Both the position numbers and the translations under genes were made by a program. A DNA stretch of 64,000 bases, taken from NCBI RefSeq assembly GCF_008704555.1, contig NZ_CP023702.1, forward strand, positions 2,790,001-2,854,000. Reading direction: 5' to 3'. The notes under the pieces were generated by a model. It made no database searches. It was not told the origin of the DNA and saw only the letters and a list, made by a program, of their open reading frames with translations. This document shows positions 26,876-35,708 of the stretch, one piece after another. Origin of the DNA: Streptomyces nitrosporeus. Its GTDB lineage: Bacteria > Actinomycetota > Actinomycetes > Streptomycetales > Streptomycetaceae. Numbering within the stretch: the stretch's first letter is position 1; each line of letters starts with the position of its first letter.

Positions 26876-27492
26876 TACGCGGCGAGCGTCCGTACGGCGG
26901 GCGCGGCGGCCGGGCCGCCGCCGTACTGGCCGCGGTGGCGGCCACGGCGGCGCTGGCCGCCGGGTGCGGGATCCGCAGTACCACCGTGCCGGTCGACGCG
27001 GGTCCCGCGCCGTCCCGGGTGCCGTGCCGGACCACGGACGCGGATGCCCCGGCCGACGCCGGCACCCCGACGGTGCGTATCTATCTGGTGTGCGCGTCGC
27101 AGCTGGTGACCGTGGACCGTGCGGTGGAGGCCGGCGAACCGGGGACCGGCCGGGTCGATGTGGCGCGGTCGCTCCTGACCCAGCTGCAGCAGTCGCCGTC
27201 CGCCGACGAGCGGCACGCGGGCCTCGCCACCCTCGTACCGGCGGGGCTGCGGGTCGGTGAGGCCCGCTCGGGCGACCCGCGGCGCAGCCTGCGCCTGAGC
27301 GAGCAGCCGGAGGACCTGTCGGCCGAGGCGCTGGCCCAGCTGGTGTGCACCTACGCGGAGAGCGAGGCGGTGGGGTCGGGGCACTCGGTGCTGCTCGGCG
27401 GCCCCGGTGACTACGCCCCGCGCGACTACCTGTGCACGTCGGCGACGAAGCGGCGGCCGACGGAGGTGCCCACCCTGCGGGCCACGCCGTGA
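26872..27492 (+). CDS. Lipoprotein of the afsQ operon
   Basis: 206 residues. Basic N-terminus, hydrophobic stretch and lipobox LAAGC (Cys at about residue 32) mark a lipoprotein on the outer face of the membrane. The mature part contains a GerMN-like segment (VRIYLVCASQLVTVDRAVEAG ... LLTQLQQSPSADERHAGLATLVP), as also found in sensor-associated lipoproteins such as LpqB. GTG start inside the afsQ2 stop region means it belongs to the afsQ1-afsQ2 transcript; a role in signal sensing for AfsQ2 is likely but inferred. Confidence 0.85.
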   Translation: MIRGERPYGGRGGRAAAVLAAVAATAALAAGCGIRSTTVPVDAGPAPSRVPCRTTDADAPADAGTPTVRIYLVCASQLVTVDRAVEAGEPGTGRVDVARSLLTQLQQSPSADERHAGLATLVPAGLRVGEARSGDPRRSLRLSEQPEDLSAEALAQLVCTYAESEAVGSGHSVLLGGPGDYAPRDYLCTSATKRRPTEVPTLRATP

Positions 27493-27595
27493 CGTCCCTC
27501 CCTCTCCGGGGTGCGGGAGAGGACGCGGCCCCGGGGCCGTGCCGTGTGCGTGCCCCTGTACCGCCGGGCGGGACCGCGCCGTAGTCTTGCCCCCC

Positions 27596-28291
27596 GTGCC
27601 CCCTGCGATCCCGCCGTCCCGGCCCCGTGCCGGTCGTCACAGCCCCGTCGGCCGACGGTGCGGAACCGATCCTGCCGGTCGCGGCGTCTTCGTTCGCGTG
27701 CGTCACTGTTCGGACGGCAGGGCCGTCATCCACTTCCGCGCGGCGGGGGTCGTCCTCCTTCTCGCGCATCTGCTGCTCGTCGGCTGGCTGACGCTGCGCC
27801 CGCTGGACGTGCCCTGGGTGACGGCCGCGAACCTGCGGCCCTTCGACGGCATCAGAGCGGACCTGGCACTCGGCCCGGGGGAGGCGGTGCGCCGGATCGG
27901 GGAGGGGCTCGTGCTGCTGGCGCCGCTGGGCGTACTGCTGCCGATGGCCGGCGGCCGGGTGCTGGTCTCGCCGTGGGCGTCGCTGGCGCGCACGGTCGCG
28001 GCCGGGGCACTGCTGTCGTCCGCCATCGAGCTGGGGCAGACCGGGGTGCCGGGGCAGGTCGTCGACGTCGACTCGATCCTGCTGAACACGGCGGGGGTGG
28101 CGCTCGCCCATCTGCTGGTCGTCCCGGTGTCACGGGCGCGGCTGCGCCGTGCGAACCGGGCGGGGGCCGGTGATCCGGCCCGGCTCACCGGCGAGTCGCG
28201 GGCGGTGCGGAGCGAAGCCCCCCATGAGGCGCCCGGTGAGGTCTCTCAGGGGAAGACCCCGACGATTTCCAGGGTCGGTATCGCCCCGTAG
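27596..28291 (+). CDS. VanZ-family membrane protein
   Basis: About 231 residues. Four hydrophobic helices starting near FRAAGVVLLLAHLLLVGWLT carry VanZ features: LRPFDGIRADLALG, EGLVLLAPLGVLLPM, SAIELGQTGVPGQVVDVDSILLNTAGVALAHLL. VanZ proteins give low-level teicoplanin resistance in enterococci, but most actinobacterial members have unknown roles. GTG 27596 (TAGTCT 8 nt upstream, leaderless-like) is taken; GTG 27698 is a shorter alternative. A C-terminal hydrophilic tail of about 50 residues follows. Confidence 0.78.
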   Translation: MPPAIPPSRPRAGRHSPVGRRCGTDPAGRGVFVRVRHCSDGRAVIHFRAAGVVLLLAHLLLVGWLTLRPLDVPWVTAANLRPFDGIRADLALGPGEAVRRIGEGLVLLAPLGVLLPMAGGRVLVSPWASLARTVAAGALLSSAIELGQTGVPGQVVDVDSILLNTAGVALAHLLVVPVSRARLRRANRAGAGDPARLTGESRAVRSEAPHEAPGEVSQGKTPTISRVGIAP

Positions 28292-28383
28292 AGCGATGGT
28301 TTGCCCCGCTTGGTGAGAGCACCATGGACGTATCGGGAGCACGACGGAGCTGCTCCCCGCAACGGTTCGCGAAGGAGCCCGCC

Positions 28384-28587
28384 ATGGCCGCACTTGCCCG
28401 CCCCCGCGACGGACGCATGATCGGTGGAGTGTGCGCGGCGCTGGCCCAGCGCTTCGGCACCTCCGCCACGACGATGCGCGTGATCTTCCTGGCCTCGTGC
28501 CTGCTGCCCGGTCCGCAGTTCCTGCTCTACCTGGCGCTGTGGCTGCTGCTGCCGTCCGAGAAGCACTCCTCCGCGACGGCCTGGTGA
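28384..28587 (+). CDS. PspC-domain small membrane protein
   Basis: 67 residues: LARPRDGRMIGGVCAALAQRFG is the PspC domain opening, followed by TSATTMRVIFLASCLLPGPQ and one transmembrane helix (about 42-58). PspC domains occur in envelope-stress proteins; stand-alone actinobacterial copies are uncharacterised. ATG 28384 has a GAAGGAG site, so the longer reading from 28324 is rejected. Confidence 0.85.
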   Translation: MAALARPRDGRMIGGVCAALAQRFGTSATTMRVIFLASCLLPGPQFLLYLALWLLLPSEKHSSATAW

Positions 28588-28621
28588 CGGCGGGACCCAC
28601 GGGGAGCACCGGGGGGAACGG

Positions 28622-28658
28622 CGAAGGGCGCGCACCCTGACCAGGTGCGCGCCCTTCG
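28622..28658. terminator. Strong bidirectional terminator
   Basis: 15-bp perfect stem, left arm CGAAGGGCGCGCACC and right arm GGTGCGCGCCCTTCG, with a 7-nt loop, between the PspC gene and the convergent secreted-protein gene. Confidence 0.85.
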
Positions 28659-28714
28659 GTGTGCGGAGCCGCGCGGTACGCGGGTCCCCGCACACGGGTC
28701 CGGTGCGAGCGGCC

Positions 28715-29008
28715 TCAGCGGCCGATCGGCAGGGCGCCGGTGACGCCGCCGGCGGGGAGGCCCCCCAGCAGGTTGCTGCCGGCCGCCTTGACCGCGCTGC
28801 CCCCCTGCTTCTGGTCGAGGAGGCCGCCGACGGCCTTCTGCGCGGCCGGTACCGCGTCGGTCACGGAGTCGAGCGCGACGTTCGCGGGCAGCGCGCCGGC
28901 CGCCGAGTCGAGCGGGAGGCCCACGGCGGAGGCGGAACCCGCGCCGGCGGCCGCGAAAGCGGCGCCGAGGGCGGCGGCACCGAGAACCCGGGCAGCTGAC
29001 TTGTTCAT
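28715..29008 (-). CDS. Small secreted protein, 97 aa
   Basis: Signal peptide MNKSAARVLGAAALGAAFAA with cleavage near ASA (27), then a mature ~70-residue Ala/Gly/Leu/Val-rich peptide (LPLDSAAGALPANVALDSV ... GGLPAGGVTGALPIGR) without Cys. AAGGAT site before ATG 29008. Similar short exported proteins are common in streptomycetes and are uncharacterised; it is not a chaplin by motif. Downstream of add, 134 bp apart, probably with its own promoter. Confidence 0.75.
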   Translation of the reverse strand: MNKSAARVLGAAALGAAFAAAGAGSASAVGLPLDSAAGALPANVALDSVTDAVPAAQKAVGGLLDQKQGGSAVKAAGSNLLGGLPAGGVTGALPIGR

Positions 29009-29142
29009 ATGACATTCATCCTTACGGAAGGGGATGTGAGCGGCTTCGCAACGTAGCCAGCCGCGCACCTCCCCCGCAAACATCCCCGGATCCGGAAAAC
29101 GGCCGGAATTCCGCCGCACCGGCCGCCCCCCTCCCTTTCGGA

Positions 29143-30297
29143 TCAGCCGGACGACGCCGAAGAACCACTGGTCACAGCGGTCTGCCGGAAGAGCCACTCC
29201 GACTTAAGTTCCGCGTACCCGGGCTTCACCACGTCGTTGATCATCGCCAGACGTTCATCGAAAGGAATGAACGCCGATTTCATCGCATTGACGGTGAACC
29301 ACTGCATGTCATCGAGCGTGTATCCGAAAGTGTCGACCAGTCGCTCGAATTCCCTGCTCATGCTCGTACCGCTCATCAGCCGGTTGTCGGTGTTGACCGT
29401 GACGCGGAAATGCAGCTTGCGCAGCAGTCCGATGGGGTGTTCGGCGTACGAGGCGGCGGCACCGGTCTGGAGGTTGGAGGTCGGGCACATCTCCAGCGGG
29501 ACGCGCTTGTCCCGTACGTAGGAGGCGAGCCGGCCGAGCGTCACTCCGCCGTCGTCGGTGGTGGTGATGTCGTCGATGATGCGGACGCCGTGGCCGAGCC
29601 GGTCGGCGCCGCACCACTGGAGGGCCTGCCAGATGGACGGCAGCCCGAACGCCTCGCCCGCGTGGATGGTGAAGTGGTTGTTCTCGCGCTTGAGGTACTC
29701 GAAGGCGTCGAGGTGGCGGGTGGGAGGGTAGCCCGCCTCGGCGCCCGCGATGTCGAAGCCGACGACGCCCCGGTCGCGGTAGCGGTTGGCGAGTTCGGCG
29801 ATCTCCAGGGCGCGGGCCGCGTGGCGCATCGCGGTGAGCAGGGCGCCGACCCGGATCCGGTGGCCCGCCTCGCGGGCGCGCCGCTCACCCTCGCGGAAAC
29901 CGTCGTTGACCGCCTCGACCACCTCTTCGAGGGTCAGTCCGGCGGTGAGGTGCTGCTCGGGGGCGTACCGCACCTCGGCGTAGACGACACCGTCCTCCGC
30001 CAGGTCCTCGGCGCACTCGGCGGCGACCCGGAACAGCGCGTCACGGCTCTGCATGACGGCGCAGGTGTGGGCGAACGTCTCCAGATAGCGCTCCAGCGAA
30101 CCCGAGTCGGCCGCCTCGCGGAACCACCGGCCGAGCCTGTCGGCCTCCGTCTCGGGCAGGCCCTCGTACCCCTGGGCCGCCGCGAGTTCGACCACGGTGC
30201 CGGGGCGCAGGCCCCCGTCGAGGTGGTCGTGGAGGAGCACCTTGGGCGCGCGGCGGATCTGGTCGGGACCGGGAACGTTGCGGTTCTGGCTCGTCAT
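29143..30297 (-). CDS. add: Adenosine deaminase
   Basis: 384 residues; adenosine/deoxyadenosine to inosine/deoxyinosine. Metal HxH-type motif in [24 protein letters not shown] (Zn His and catalytic Glu), [15 protein letters not shown] and [12 protein letters not shown]; Asn instead of the second Asp in the last motif is usual for the actinobacterial class. ATG 30297 is preceded at 6 nt by TAGAGT (30304-30309, minus strand), so the mRNA is probably leaderless, and the shared palindrome lies just upstream of that. Feeds inosine to the purine nucleoside phosphorylase. Confidence 0.94.
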   Translation of the reverse strand: MTSQNRNVPGPDQIRRAPKVLLHDHLDGGLRPGTVVELAAAQGYEGLPETEADRLGRWFREAADSGSLERYLETFAHTCAVMQSRDALFRVAAECAEDLAEDGVVYAEVRYAPEQHLTAGLTLEEVVEAVNDGFREGERRAREAGHRIRVGALLTAMRHAARALEIAELANRYRDRGVVGFDIAGAEAGYPPTRHLDAFEYLKRENNHFTIHAGEAFGLPSIWQALQWCGADRLGHGVRIIDDITTTDDGGVTLGRLASYVRDKRVPLEMCPTSNLQTGAAASYAEHPIGLLRKLHFRVTVNTDNRLMSGTSMSREFERLVDTFGYTLDDMQWFTVNAMKSAFIPFDERLAMINDVVKPGYAELKSEWLFRQTAVTSGSSASSG

Positions 30298-30313
30298 CCG
30301 CCAACTCTAGCGC

Positions 30314-30325
30314 CTACGCGCGTAG
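30314..30325 (-). promoter_or_regulatory. Palindrome CTACGCGCGTAG at the add promoter
   Basis: Perfect copy of the shared operator, ending 4 bp before the TAGAGT -10 of a leaderless add promoter; start codon is 17 bp away. Confidence 0.75.
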
Positions 30326-30399
30326 ATCGCTCCTCCCGATACGTAACAGTGACCGCGATGACGGATGGAATACACCTGCCCTTCTGAGACTGTTCTGCC

Positions 30400-31158
30400 A
30401 TGGCACAGCGCGCACTTCCCCAGTCCGTCGCGAGGCTGGGACGGGCCGTCCGCACGGCCGGGGCACCTGTCGAGGTCAGCGGCGTCGTCCTGCTGCTCCC
30501 GGACGGCGAAACGGATTCACGGCGCCGTCCCTCCCCCCTGTCGTACGCCGCCCAGCTGCCGCTGGCCCGGATGCTGGCCCGGGCCGGCTGCGGGGAGGGG
30601 CTCGCGGTGCACGTGGTGCGCTACCGCAGCCGCGGCTGGAACCCCGGCGCGGATCCGGTGGCCGACGCCCGGTGGGCCGCCGACGAGGTCCAGCGGAGGT
30701 ACGGCGACATCCCGGTCTGCCTGGTGGGGCACGGGATGGGGGGGCGGGCGGCCCTGCGGGCGGGCGGGCACGCGGCGGTCACCTCCGTGCTGGCGATGGC
30801 CCCCTGGCTGCCGGAGGCGGCCGGCCCGGAGCCCGAGCCGGTCAAGCACCTGGCGGGACGGCGGGTACTGATCGTGCACGGCACGAACGACGCCCGGACG
30901 AACCCGGAGCTGTCCTACCGGCTGGCCGAGCGGGCCAAGAAGAACAACCGCGACACCTGCCGCTTCGAGGTCCACTCGGACGGCCAGGCCCTGCGCCAGC
31001 ACCGTGCCGAAGTCGTGGCGCTCGCGGCGGACTTCGTCCGCGGCTCGCTCTTCGCCGGGTCGTACGCACGGCCGGTCGAGGACGCCTTCGCGGCGCCGCC
31101 GCCGCTGGGGCTGCGGATGCCGCTGGCCGCGGGCTTCGGACGCTCGCTGCGGTACTGA
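30400..31158 (+). CDS. Alpha/beta-hydrolase-fold protein with a substituted nucleophile
   Basis: 252 residues. The fold is visible (VSGVVLLLPDGE, strand/helix pattern, DIPVCLVGHGMGGRAAL, VLIVHGTNDARTNPELS, a late SDGQALRQH). The nucleophile elbow reads GHGMGG, with Gly where GxSxG would have Ser, while the acid Asp and the C-terminal His remain. It may therefore be a non-hydrolytic or altered family member. Divergent from add, 102 bp apart. Nearest relatives are actinobacterial dienelactone-hydrolase-like proteins of unknown function. Confidence 0.78.
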   Translation: MAQRALPQSVARLGRAVRTAGAPVEVSGVVLLLPDGETDSRRRPSPLSYAAQLPLARMLARAGCGEGLAVHVVRYRSRGWNPGADPVADARWAADEVQRRYGDIPVCLVGHGMGGRAALRAGGHAAVTSVLAMAPWLPEAAGPEPEPVKHLAGRRVLIVHGTNDARTNPELSYRLAERAKKNNRDTCRFEVHSDGQALRQHRAEVVALAADFVRGSLFAGSYARPVEDAFAAPPPLGLRMPLAAGFGRSLRY

Positions 31159-31180
31159 CGCGCGCCGGTGCGGTGGCCGC

Positions 31181-32134
31181 TCAGTCCGGGAGCAGGTTCC
31201 CCCGGCGGGACAGCAGGAAGCGCTTGAAGGCGGCGACCGGCGGGGTGTCGGGGTGCCCGTCCAGCCAGGCGAGACCGATCTCGCGGACGGCGCGCGGTGC
31301 CGTGACCGCCAGCTCGACCACGCCCGGCCGCGCCACCGCGGGCGGCGGCAGCAGCGCCACGCCGAGCCCCGCGGCGACCAGACCGCGCAGGGTCTCGGCC
31401 TCCTCCCCCTCGAACGCGACGCGCGGGGCGAACCCGGCCTCCGCGCAGAGGTCGTCGGTGATCCGGCGCAGGCCGTAGCCGGGTTCCAGGGTGACGAAGG
31501 TCTCGTCGGCGGCCTCCGCGAGGCGGACCCGCCGCCGACGGGCCAGCCGGTGGTCCTCGGGCACCACCAGACGCAGCCGCTGTTCGTCGAGCCGGCGGGC
31601 GACGAGGCCGGGGGCGTCCGGCACGGGCGAGGTGAGGCAGAGGTCGAGGCCGCCGGCCCGCAGGCGCTCCAGCATCGCCTCGCCGTAGTTCTGGACGAGC
31701 TGGAAGCGGACCCGGGGGTGGTCGGCCCGGAAGGCCCGGATCAGGGCGGGCACCGTCTCGGAGCCCATGGTGTGCAGGAAGCCGAAGGCGACCTTGCCGG
31801 TGGCGGCGTCGGCGTCGGCGCGCACCGCGTCGGCGGCCTTCTCCACCTCGGCCAGCGCGCGTTCGGCCGAGCCGAGGAAGGTACGGCCGGCGGGGGTGAG
31901 CTGGACGGTGCGGCCCCGGCGGGCGAACAGGGCGACACCCAGGTCCTGTTCGAGCCTGACCATGGCCCGGGAGAGCGTCGACTGGGGGACGCCGAGCTCG
32001 TGCGCGGCCCGGGTGACGTGTTCGTGCCGGGCCACCGCCTCGAAGTACACGAGGCGGGGCGCGAGTACGGCCCGGATGTCGTCTTCGTAACTGCTCGGTG
32101 ACAGCCGGGCCTGTGAGCTGGGTTGATGCACCAT
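31181..32134 (-). CDS. LysR-family transcriptional regulator
   Basis: 317 residues. Helix-turn-helix at about 20-60 (LVYFEAVARHEHVTRAAHELGVPQSTLSRAMVRLEQDLGVALF) and a two-lobed effector domain (GKVAFGFLHTMGSETVPALI onward). Start ATG 32134 is preferred to a longer reading from 32170, which would overlap the operator dyad. Divergent from the MFS gene; the dyad at 32153-32173 is the expected binding site, so it likely controls the transporter and itself. Confidence 0.88.
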   Translation of the reverse strand: MVHQPSSQARLSPSSYEDDIRAVLAPRLVYFEAVARHEHVTRAAHELGVPQSTLSRAMVRLEQDLGVALFARRGRTVQLTPAGRTFLGSAERALAEVEKAADAVRADADAATGKVAFGFLHTMGSETVPALIRAFRADHPRVRFQLVQNYGEAMLERLRAGGLDLCLTSPVPDAPGLVARRLDEQRLRLVVPEDHRLARRRRVRLAEAADETFVTLEPGYGLRRITDDLCAEAGFAPRVAFEGEEAETLRGLVAAGLGVALLPPPAVARPGVVELAVTAPRAVREIGLAWLDGHPDTPPVAAFKRFLLSRRGNLLPD

Positions 32135-32152
32135 GGGAACGATTATGGCGGC

Positions 32153-32173
32153 TTCATGCATTGGACGCATGAA
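32153..32173. promoter_or_regulatory. LysR-type dyad overlapping the MFS promoter
   Basis: Inverted arms TTCATGC and GCATGAA separated by 7 nt. They cover a -35 (TTGGAC, 32161-32166) that is 18 bp from a -10 (TAGGTT, 32185-32190), itself 6 nt before the MFS ATG. The position suggests repression in at least one state. Confidence 0.7.
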
Positions 32174-32196
32174 ACGGGGCGTCCTAGGTTCTCCGT

Positions 32197-33525
32197 ATGC
32201 CTCCTGCCAGTACCGGGGCGCCCACCGTCACGCTGGGCGCCGCCGCTCCGTCATCCGTCCCCGCCTCCGAGAGCGCCCCCGCCGTCGCGGGCCCCGCCGT
32301 CCCCGGCCGTCTGGAGCCGGGACGTCCCGGTTACCGCCGGATGAGCTTCTCGCTCTTCGCCGCCGGGGTCGCGACCTTCGCCCTCCTCTACTCCACCCAG
32401 GCCCTGCTGCCCGCCGTGTCCGCCTCCTTCGGCGCCACGGCCGGGCAGGCGAGCTGGACGGTCTCCGCGGCGACCGGCGCGCTGGCCCTGTGCGTGCTGC
32501 CGCTGAGCGCGCTCTCCGAGCGCTTCGGGCGGCGCCGGATGATGACCGCGTCCCTGGCGGTGGCGGTGCTGGTCGGGCTGCTCGTGCCGTTCGCCCCGTC
32601 GCTGGGCTGGCTGATCGCGCTGCGCGCCGTCCAGGGCGCGGCCCTGGCCGGGCTGCCGGCCTCGGCGATGGCCTATCTGGCTGAGGAGGTGCGGCCCAGG
32701 GCGCTGGTGGCCGCGATCGGCCTGTTCGTGGCGGGCAACAGCATCGGCGGTATGAGCGGACGTATCCTCACCGGCTGGATCGCCCAGCTGTGGGGCTGGC
32801 GTGCGGCACTCGGCGCGGTCGGCCTGCTGGCCGCCGGCTGCGCGGTCGTCTTCCACTTCATGATCCCCAGGGCCCGGCACTTCACGCCCGGCTCGCTCGA
32901 CCCCAGGGCTCTGGCGAAGACCGTCACCACGCATCTGTCCGACCCGCTGCTGCTGCGGCTGTACGCGATCGGCGCCCTGTTCATGACGGTGTTCGGCGCG
33001 GTCTACACCGTGATCGGCTACCGGCTGGCCGAGGAGCCGTTCAGCCTGCCGCAGGGCGTCGTCGGCTCGGTCTTCCTGGTCTACCTGGTCGGCACGCTCT
33101 CCTCCGCCGCGGCGGGGCGCCTGGTCGGCCGGCTGGGCCGCCGGGGCGCGCTCTACCTGGCGGTCTCCACGACGGCCGCCGGCCTGCTGCTCTCACTGGC
33201 CGACCGGCTGGCCGCCGTCCTGCTGGGCCTGGTGCTGATCACGGCGGGCTTCTTCGCCGGGCACGCCGTCGCCTCGTCCTCGGTGAGCCGGACGGCGACG
33301 ACCGGCCGCGCCCAGGCGTCGGCGCTCTACCAGTCCGCGTACTACCTGGGCTCCAGCGCGGGCGGCACCCTGGGCGCCGTCGCCTTCCACAGCGGGGGCT
33401 GGACGGGCACGGTGGCGCTGGGCCTGTTCGCGGTCCTCGGTGTCGTGACCGTCACCCTGTACGGAAGCCGGGCCGCCCGCGCCGAACGCCTGCGGGCGCC
33501 GGACCCGGAGCCGGTGCGCAACTGA
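32197..33525 (+). CDS. MFS transporter (DHA1-like)
   Basis: 442 residues with about 12 hydrophobic segments after a 45-residue Ala/Pro-rich N-terminal tail. LSERFGRRRMMTASLAVAVL is the MFS loop 2-3 signature and LVGRLGRRGALYL its repeat in the second half. YxxxE-type features suggest efflux of small molecules; the substrate is unknown. Leaderless promoter TTGGAC-N18-TAGGTT and divergent LysR gene. Stops 14 bp before a short intergenic region with a hairpin. Confidence 0.87.
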   Translation: MPPASTGAPTVTLGAAAPSSVPASESAPAVAGPAVPGRLEPGRPGYRRMSFSLFAAGVATFALLYSTQALLPAVSASFGATAGQASWTVSAATGALALCVLPLSALSERFGRRRMMTASLAVAVLVGLLVPFAPSLGWLIALRAVQGAALAGLPASAMAYLAEEVRPRALVAAIGLFVAGNSIGGMSGRILTGWIAQLWGWRAALGAVGLLAAGCAVVFHFMIPRARHFTPGSLDPRALAKTVTTHLSDPLLLRLYAIGALFMTVFGAVYTVIGYRLAEEPFSLPQGVVGSVFLVYLVGTLSSAAAGRLVGRLGRRGALYLAVSTTAAGLLLSLADRLAAVLLGLVLITAGFFAGHAVASSSVSRTATTGRAQASALYQSAYYLGSSAGGTLGAVAFHSGGWTGTVALGLFAVLGVVTVTLYGSRAARAERLRAPDPEPVRN

Positions 33526-33569
33526 GACCTCCGGCACACAACCGCCGCTCCCCCTCACGCGTCGGACAG

Positions 33570-33586
33570 TGCGGAGTCACTCCGCA
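33570..33586. promoter_or_regulatory. Small perfect hairpin TGCGGAG-TCA-CTCCGCA
   Basis: 7-bp arms around a 3-nt loop, 45 bp after the MFS stop and 26 bp before the L,D-transpeptidase start. It may be a terminator for the MFS gene or an operator at the next promoter; the evidence does not decide. Confidence 0.4.
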
Positions 33587-33611
33587 TCGAGCGTGAAGGG
33601 GAGCTGGGCGT

Positions 33612-34328
33612 ATGCGCATCTGGGGGAAGACACGCGGTGTACGGGTCCGGCGCGGTACCGCGCTGTCCGTCGCCGGTCTGCTGGCCGCTCCGGCCCTGGT
33701 CCTGGGCACGGGCACGGCCGCGCAGGCGGCGTCCTGCACGGCGGCGAAGGGCCCGTACCAGAAGCAGGTGGAGAAGTACCTGAAGCGGCCCGTGGACGGC
33801 AGGCAGTCCACGGCGGACTGCAAGGCGATCAAGGCGTTCCAGAAGACCAGGGGCATCACCCCGGCCGCCGGGTACGCGGGGCCGGTCACCTGGAACACCA
33901 TGAAGACGATCACCGCCCAGAAGGCCGGCAAGAAGAACCCGAACAAGGCGAAGAAGTGCCCCACGAACAAGGGGCGCATCGCCTGCGTGGACCTGACCCG
34001 GCAGCTGAGCTGGATCCAGGACGGCAAGAAGCTGAAGTTCGGCCCGGTGCCGGTCCGGACGGGCCGCGACGGCGCCGAGACCAGGACCGGCGCGAAGAAG
34101 ATCTACTGGCGCAACATCGACCACTGGTCGACGCTGTACGACGTCCCCATGCCGTACGCCCAGTTCTTCGACGGCGGCCAGGCCTTCCACTCGGTCACCA
34201 AGTCGATGTACAACAACCCCGGTTCGGCCGGTTGCGTCAACATGCGGCCCGCGGACGCGAAGGCGTACTGGAAGCTGCTGAAGAACGGTGACGACGTCTA
34301 CGTCTACGGGCGCAAGCTGGGCACCTGA
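33612..34328 (+). CDS. L,D-transpeptidase with peptidoglycan-binding domain, secreted
   Basis: 238 residues. Signal peptide (basic MRIWGKTRGVRVRRG, hydrophobic core to about 40, AQA site), peptidoglycan-binding-like segment with two Cys (SCTAAKGPYQKQVEKYLKR ... AFQKTRGITPAAGYAGPVT), then the YkuD catalytic domain with PMPYAQFFDGGQAFH and the active-site GSAGCVNM, where Cys is the nucleophile. Forms 3-3 cross-links or attaches proteins in the cell wall. ATG 33612 follows GAAGGGGAG. Confidence 0.9.
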   Translation: MRIWGKTRGVRVRRGTALSVAGLLAAPALVLGTGTAAQAASCTAAKGPYQKQVEKYLKRPVDGRQSTADCKAIKAFQKTRGITPAAGYAGPVTWNTMKTITAQKAGKKNPNKAKKCPTNKGRIACVDLTRQLSWIQDGKKLKFGPVPVRTGRDGAETRTGAKKIYWRNIDHWSTLYDVPMPYAQFFDGGQAFHSVTKSMYNNPGSAGCVNMRPADAKAYWKLLKNGDDVYVYGRKLGT

Positions 34329-34424
34329 GCGGCGGTTTCCGCACTTCCCGCCCCTGTTGTCAGTGGCCTGGGGTAGCTTCCCGAGTGCTGGGTGAGCGGT
34401 GTCACGGCGCAACAGGGGTGAGCG

Positions 34425-35417
34425 ATGGGTGATCTGACGGCGACGACGTCCGATATCGACAGCCGTCTGGAGGAACACCGGGTCGAGCTGACCGGTTACT
34501 GCTACCGGATGCTCGGCTCGGCCTTCGAGGCGGAGGACGCGGTCCAGGACACGCTGGTGCGTGCCTGGCGCAACTTCGACAAGTTCGAGGGGCGTTCCTC
34601 GCTGCGCTCCTGGCTCTACCGCATCGCGACCAACGTCTGCCTGGACATGCTCAAGGCGGGGAACAAGCGGGCCAGACCGGTGGACCTCACGGGTCCGACC
34701 CCGCTGGCCCGGGCGGCGCTCAACCCGCTGCCGGAGAACACCTGGCTGGAGCCCATGCCGGACGGACGCGTCCTCCCCTCGGCCGCCGACCCGGCGGAGG
34801 CCGCGGTCGCCCGCGAGTCGGTGCGCCTGGCGTTCGTCGCCGCCCTGCAGCATCTGCCGCCGAAGCAGCGCGCGGTGCTGATCCTGCGTGAGGTCCTCGC
34901 CTGGAAGGCCGCCGAGGTCGCCGAGCTGCTCGACACCTCGGTCGCCTCGGTGAACAGCGCGCTGCAGCGGGCCAGGGCGACCCTGGCCGACGCGGACGGC
35001 CCGGTCCCGGACGCGGCGAACCCGCTGGACGAGGAGCAGCGCAAACTGCTGGACCGCTATGTCGCCGCGTTCGAGGGGTACGACATGGCGGCGCTGACGG
35101 CTCTGCTGCACGAGGACGCCGTGATGACCATGCCGCCGTTCGACCTCTGGCTGCGGGGGCACGACGACATCACGGGCTTCATGCTCAGCATCGGCGCGGG
35201 CTGCGCGGGCTCCCGGCTGGTGGCGACCGAGGCCAACGGCTCCCCGGCGTTCGCGCACTACAAGCCGGACCCGGACGGTCCGGGCTTCGTGCCGTGGGCG
35301 GTGCAGATCATCGATGTCTCCGGGGGTTCGATCACCGGTCTGCACTGCTTCCTGGACACTCCGCGCTGGTTCCCGCTGTTCGGGCTCCCGGACCGCCTGG
35401 ACGCGGACGGGGCGTGA
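34425..35417 (+). CDS. ECF sigma factor with C-terminal SnoaL-like domain (SigG/SigJ-type)
   Basis: 330 residues. Sigma region 2 (ELTGYCYRMLGSAFEAEDAVQDTLVRAWRNFDKF), region 4 (HLPPKQRAVLILREVLAWKAAEVAELLDTSVASVNSALQRAR), then a NTF2/SnoaL-like tail (about 205-325: LLDRYVAAFEGYDMAALTALLHEDAVMTMPPFDLWLRG ...). Such fused tails replace a separate anti-sigma factor and modulate activity in cis. No anti-sigma gene adjoins. Start ATG 34425 after an AGGGGTG site. Target promoters unknown. The 290 bp after its stop (35418-35708) hold only GC-rich DNA with no gene I can support. Confidence 0.9.
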   Translation: MGDLTATTSDIDSRLEEHRVELTGYCYRMLGSAFEAEDAVQDTLVRAWRNFDKFEGRSSLRSWLYRIATNVCLDMLKAGNKRARPVDLTGPTPLARAALNPLPENTWLEPMPDGRVLPSAADPAEAAVARESVRLAFVAALQHLPPKQRAVLILREVLAWKAAEVAELLDTSVASVNSALQRARATLADADGPVPDAANPLDEEQRKLLDRYVAAFEGYDMAALTALLHEDAVMTMPPFDLWLRGHDDITGFMLSIGAGCAGSRLVATEANGSPAFAHYKPDPDGPGFVPWAVQIIDVSGGSITGLHCFLDTPRWFPLFGLPDRLDADGA

Positions 35418-35708
35418 GGGCCGCCGGCCGTCGCGGGGCGCGCGGCGGGCCGGCAGCGGCACGGGGGCCGTACCGGCGGTGGGCGGCCGGAGGCCGACCG
35501 GTGGCCGGGCGAGCCCGCCGCGGCCGGCCACCGGTCGGCCCCTGCCGAGGCCCGGAGACGGAGCCGGACCACCGGTGGGACGAGGTCTGCGACGGCCCCC
35601 GCCGTCCCCGCCGCCCCTGCCGTCTCCGCCGGTGATGGCCGAGGGCTCCGCCGGGGCGGTGGGCGGGGGCGTGGACGGGGCGCACCTGGTCTCCGTGGTC
35701 CGCGCGCT

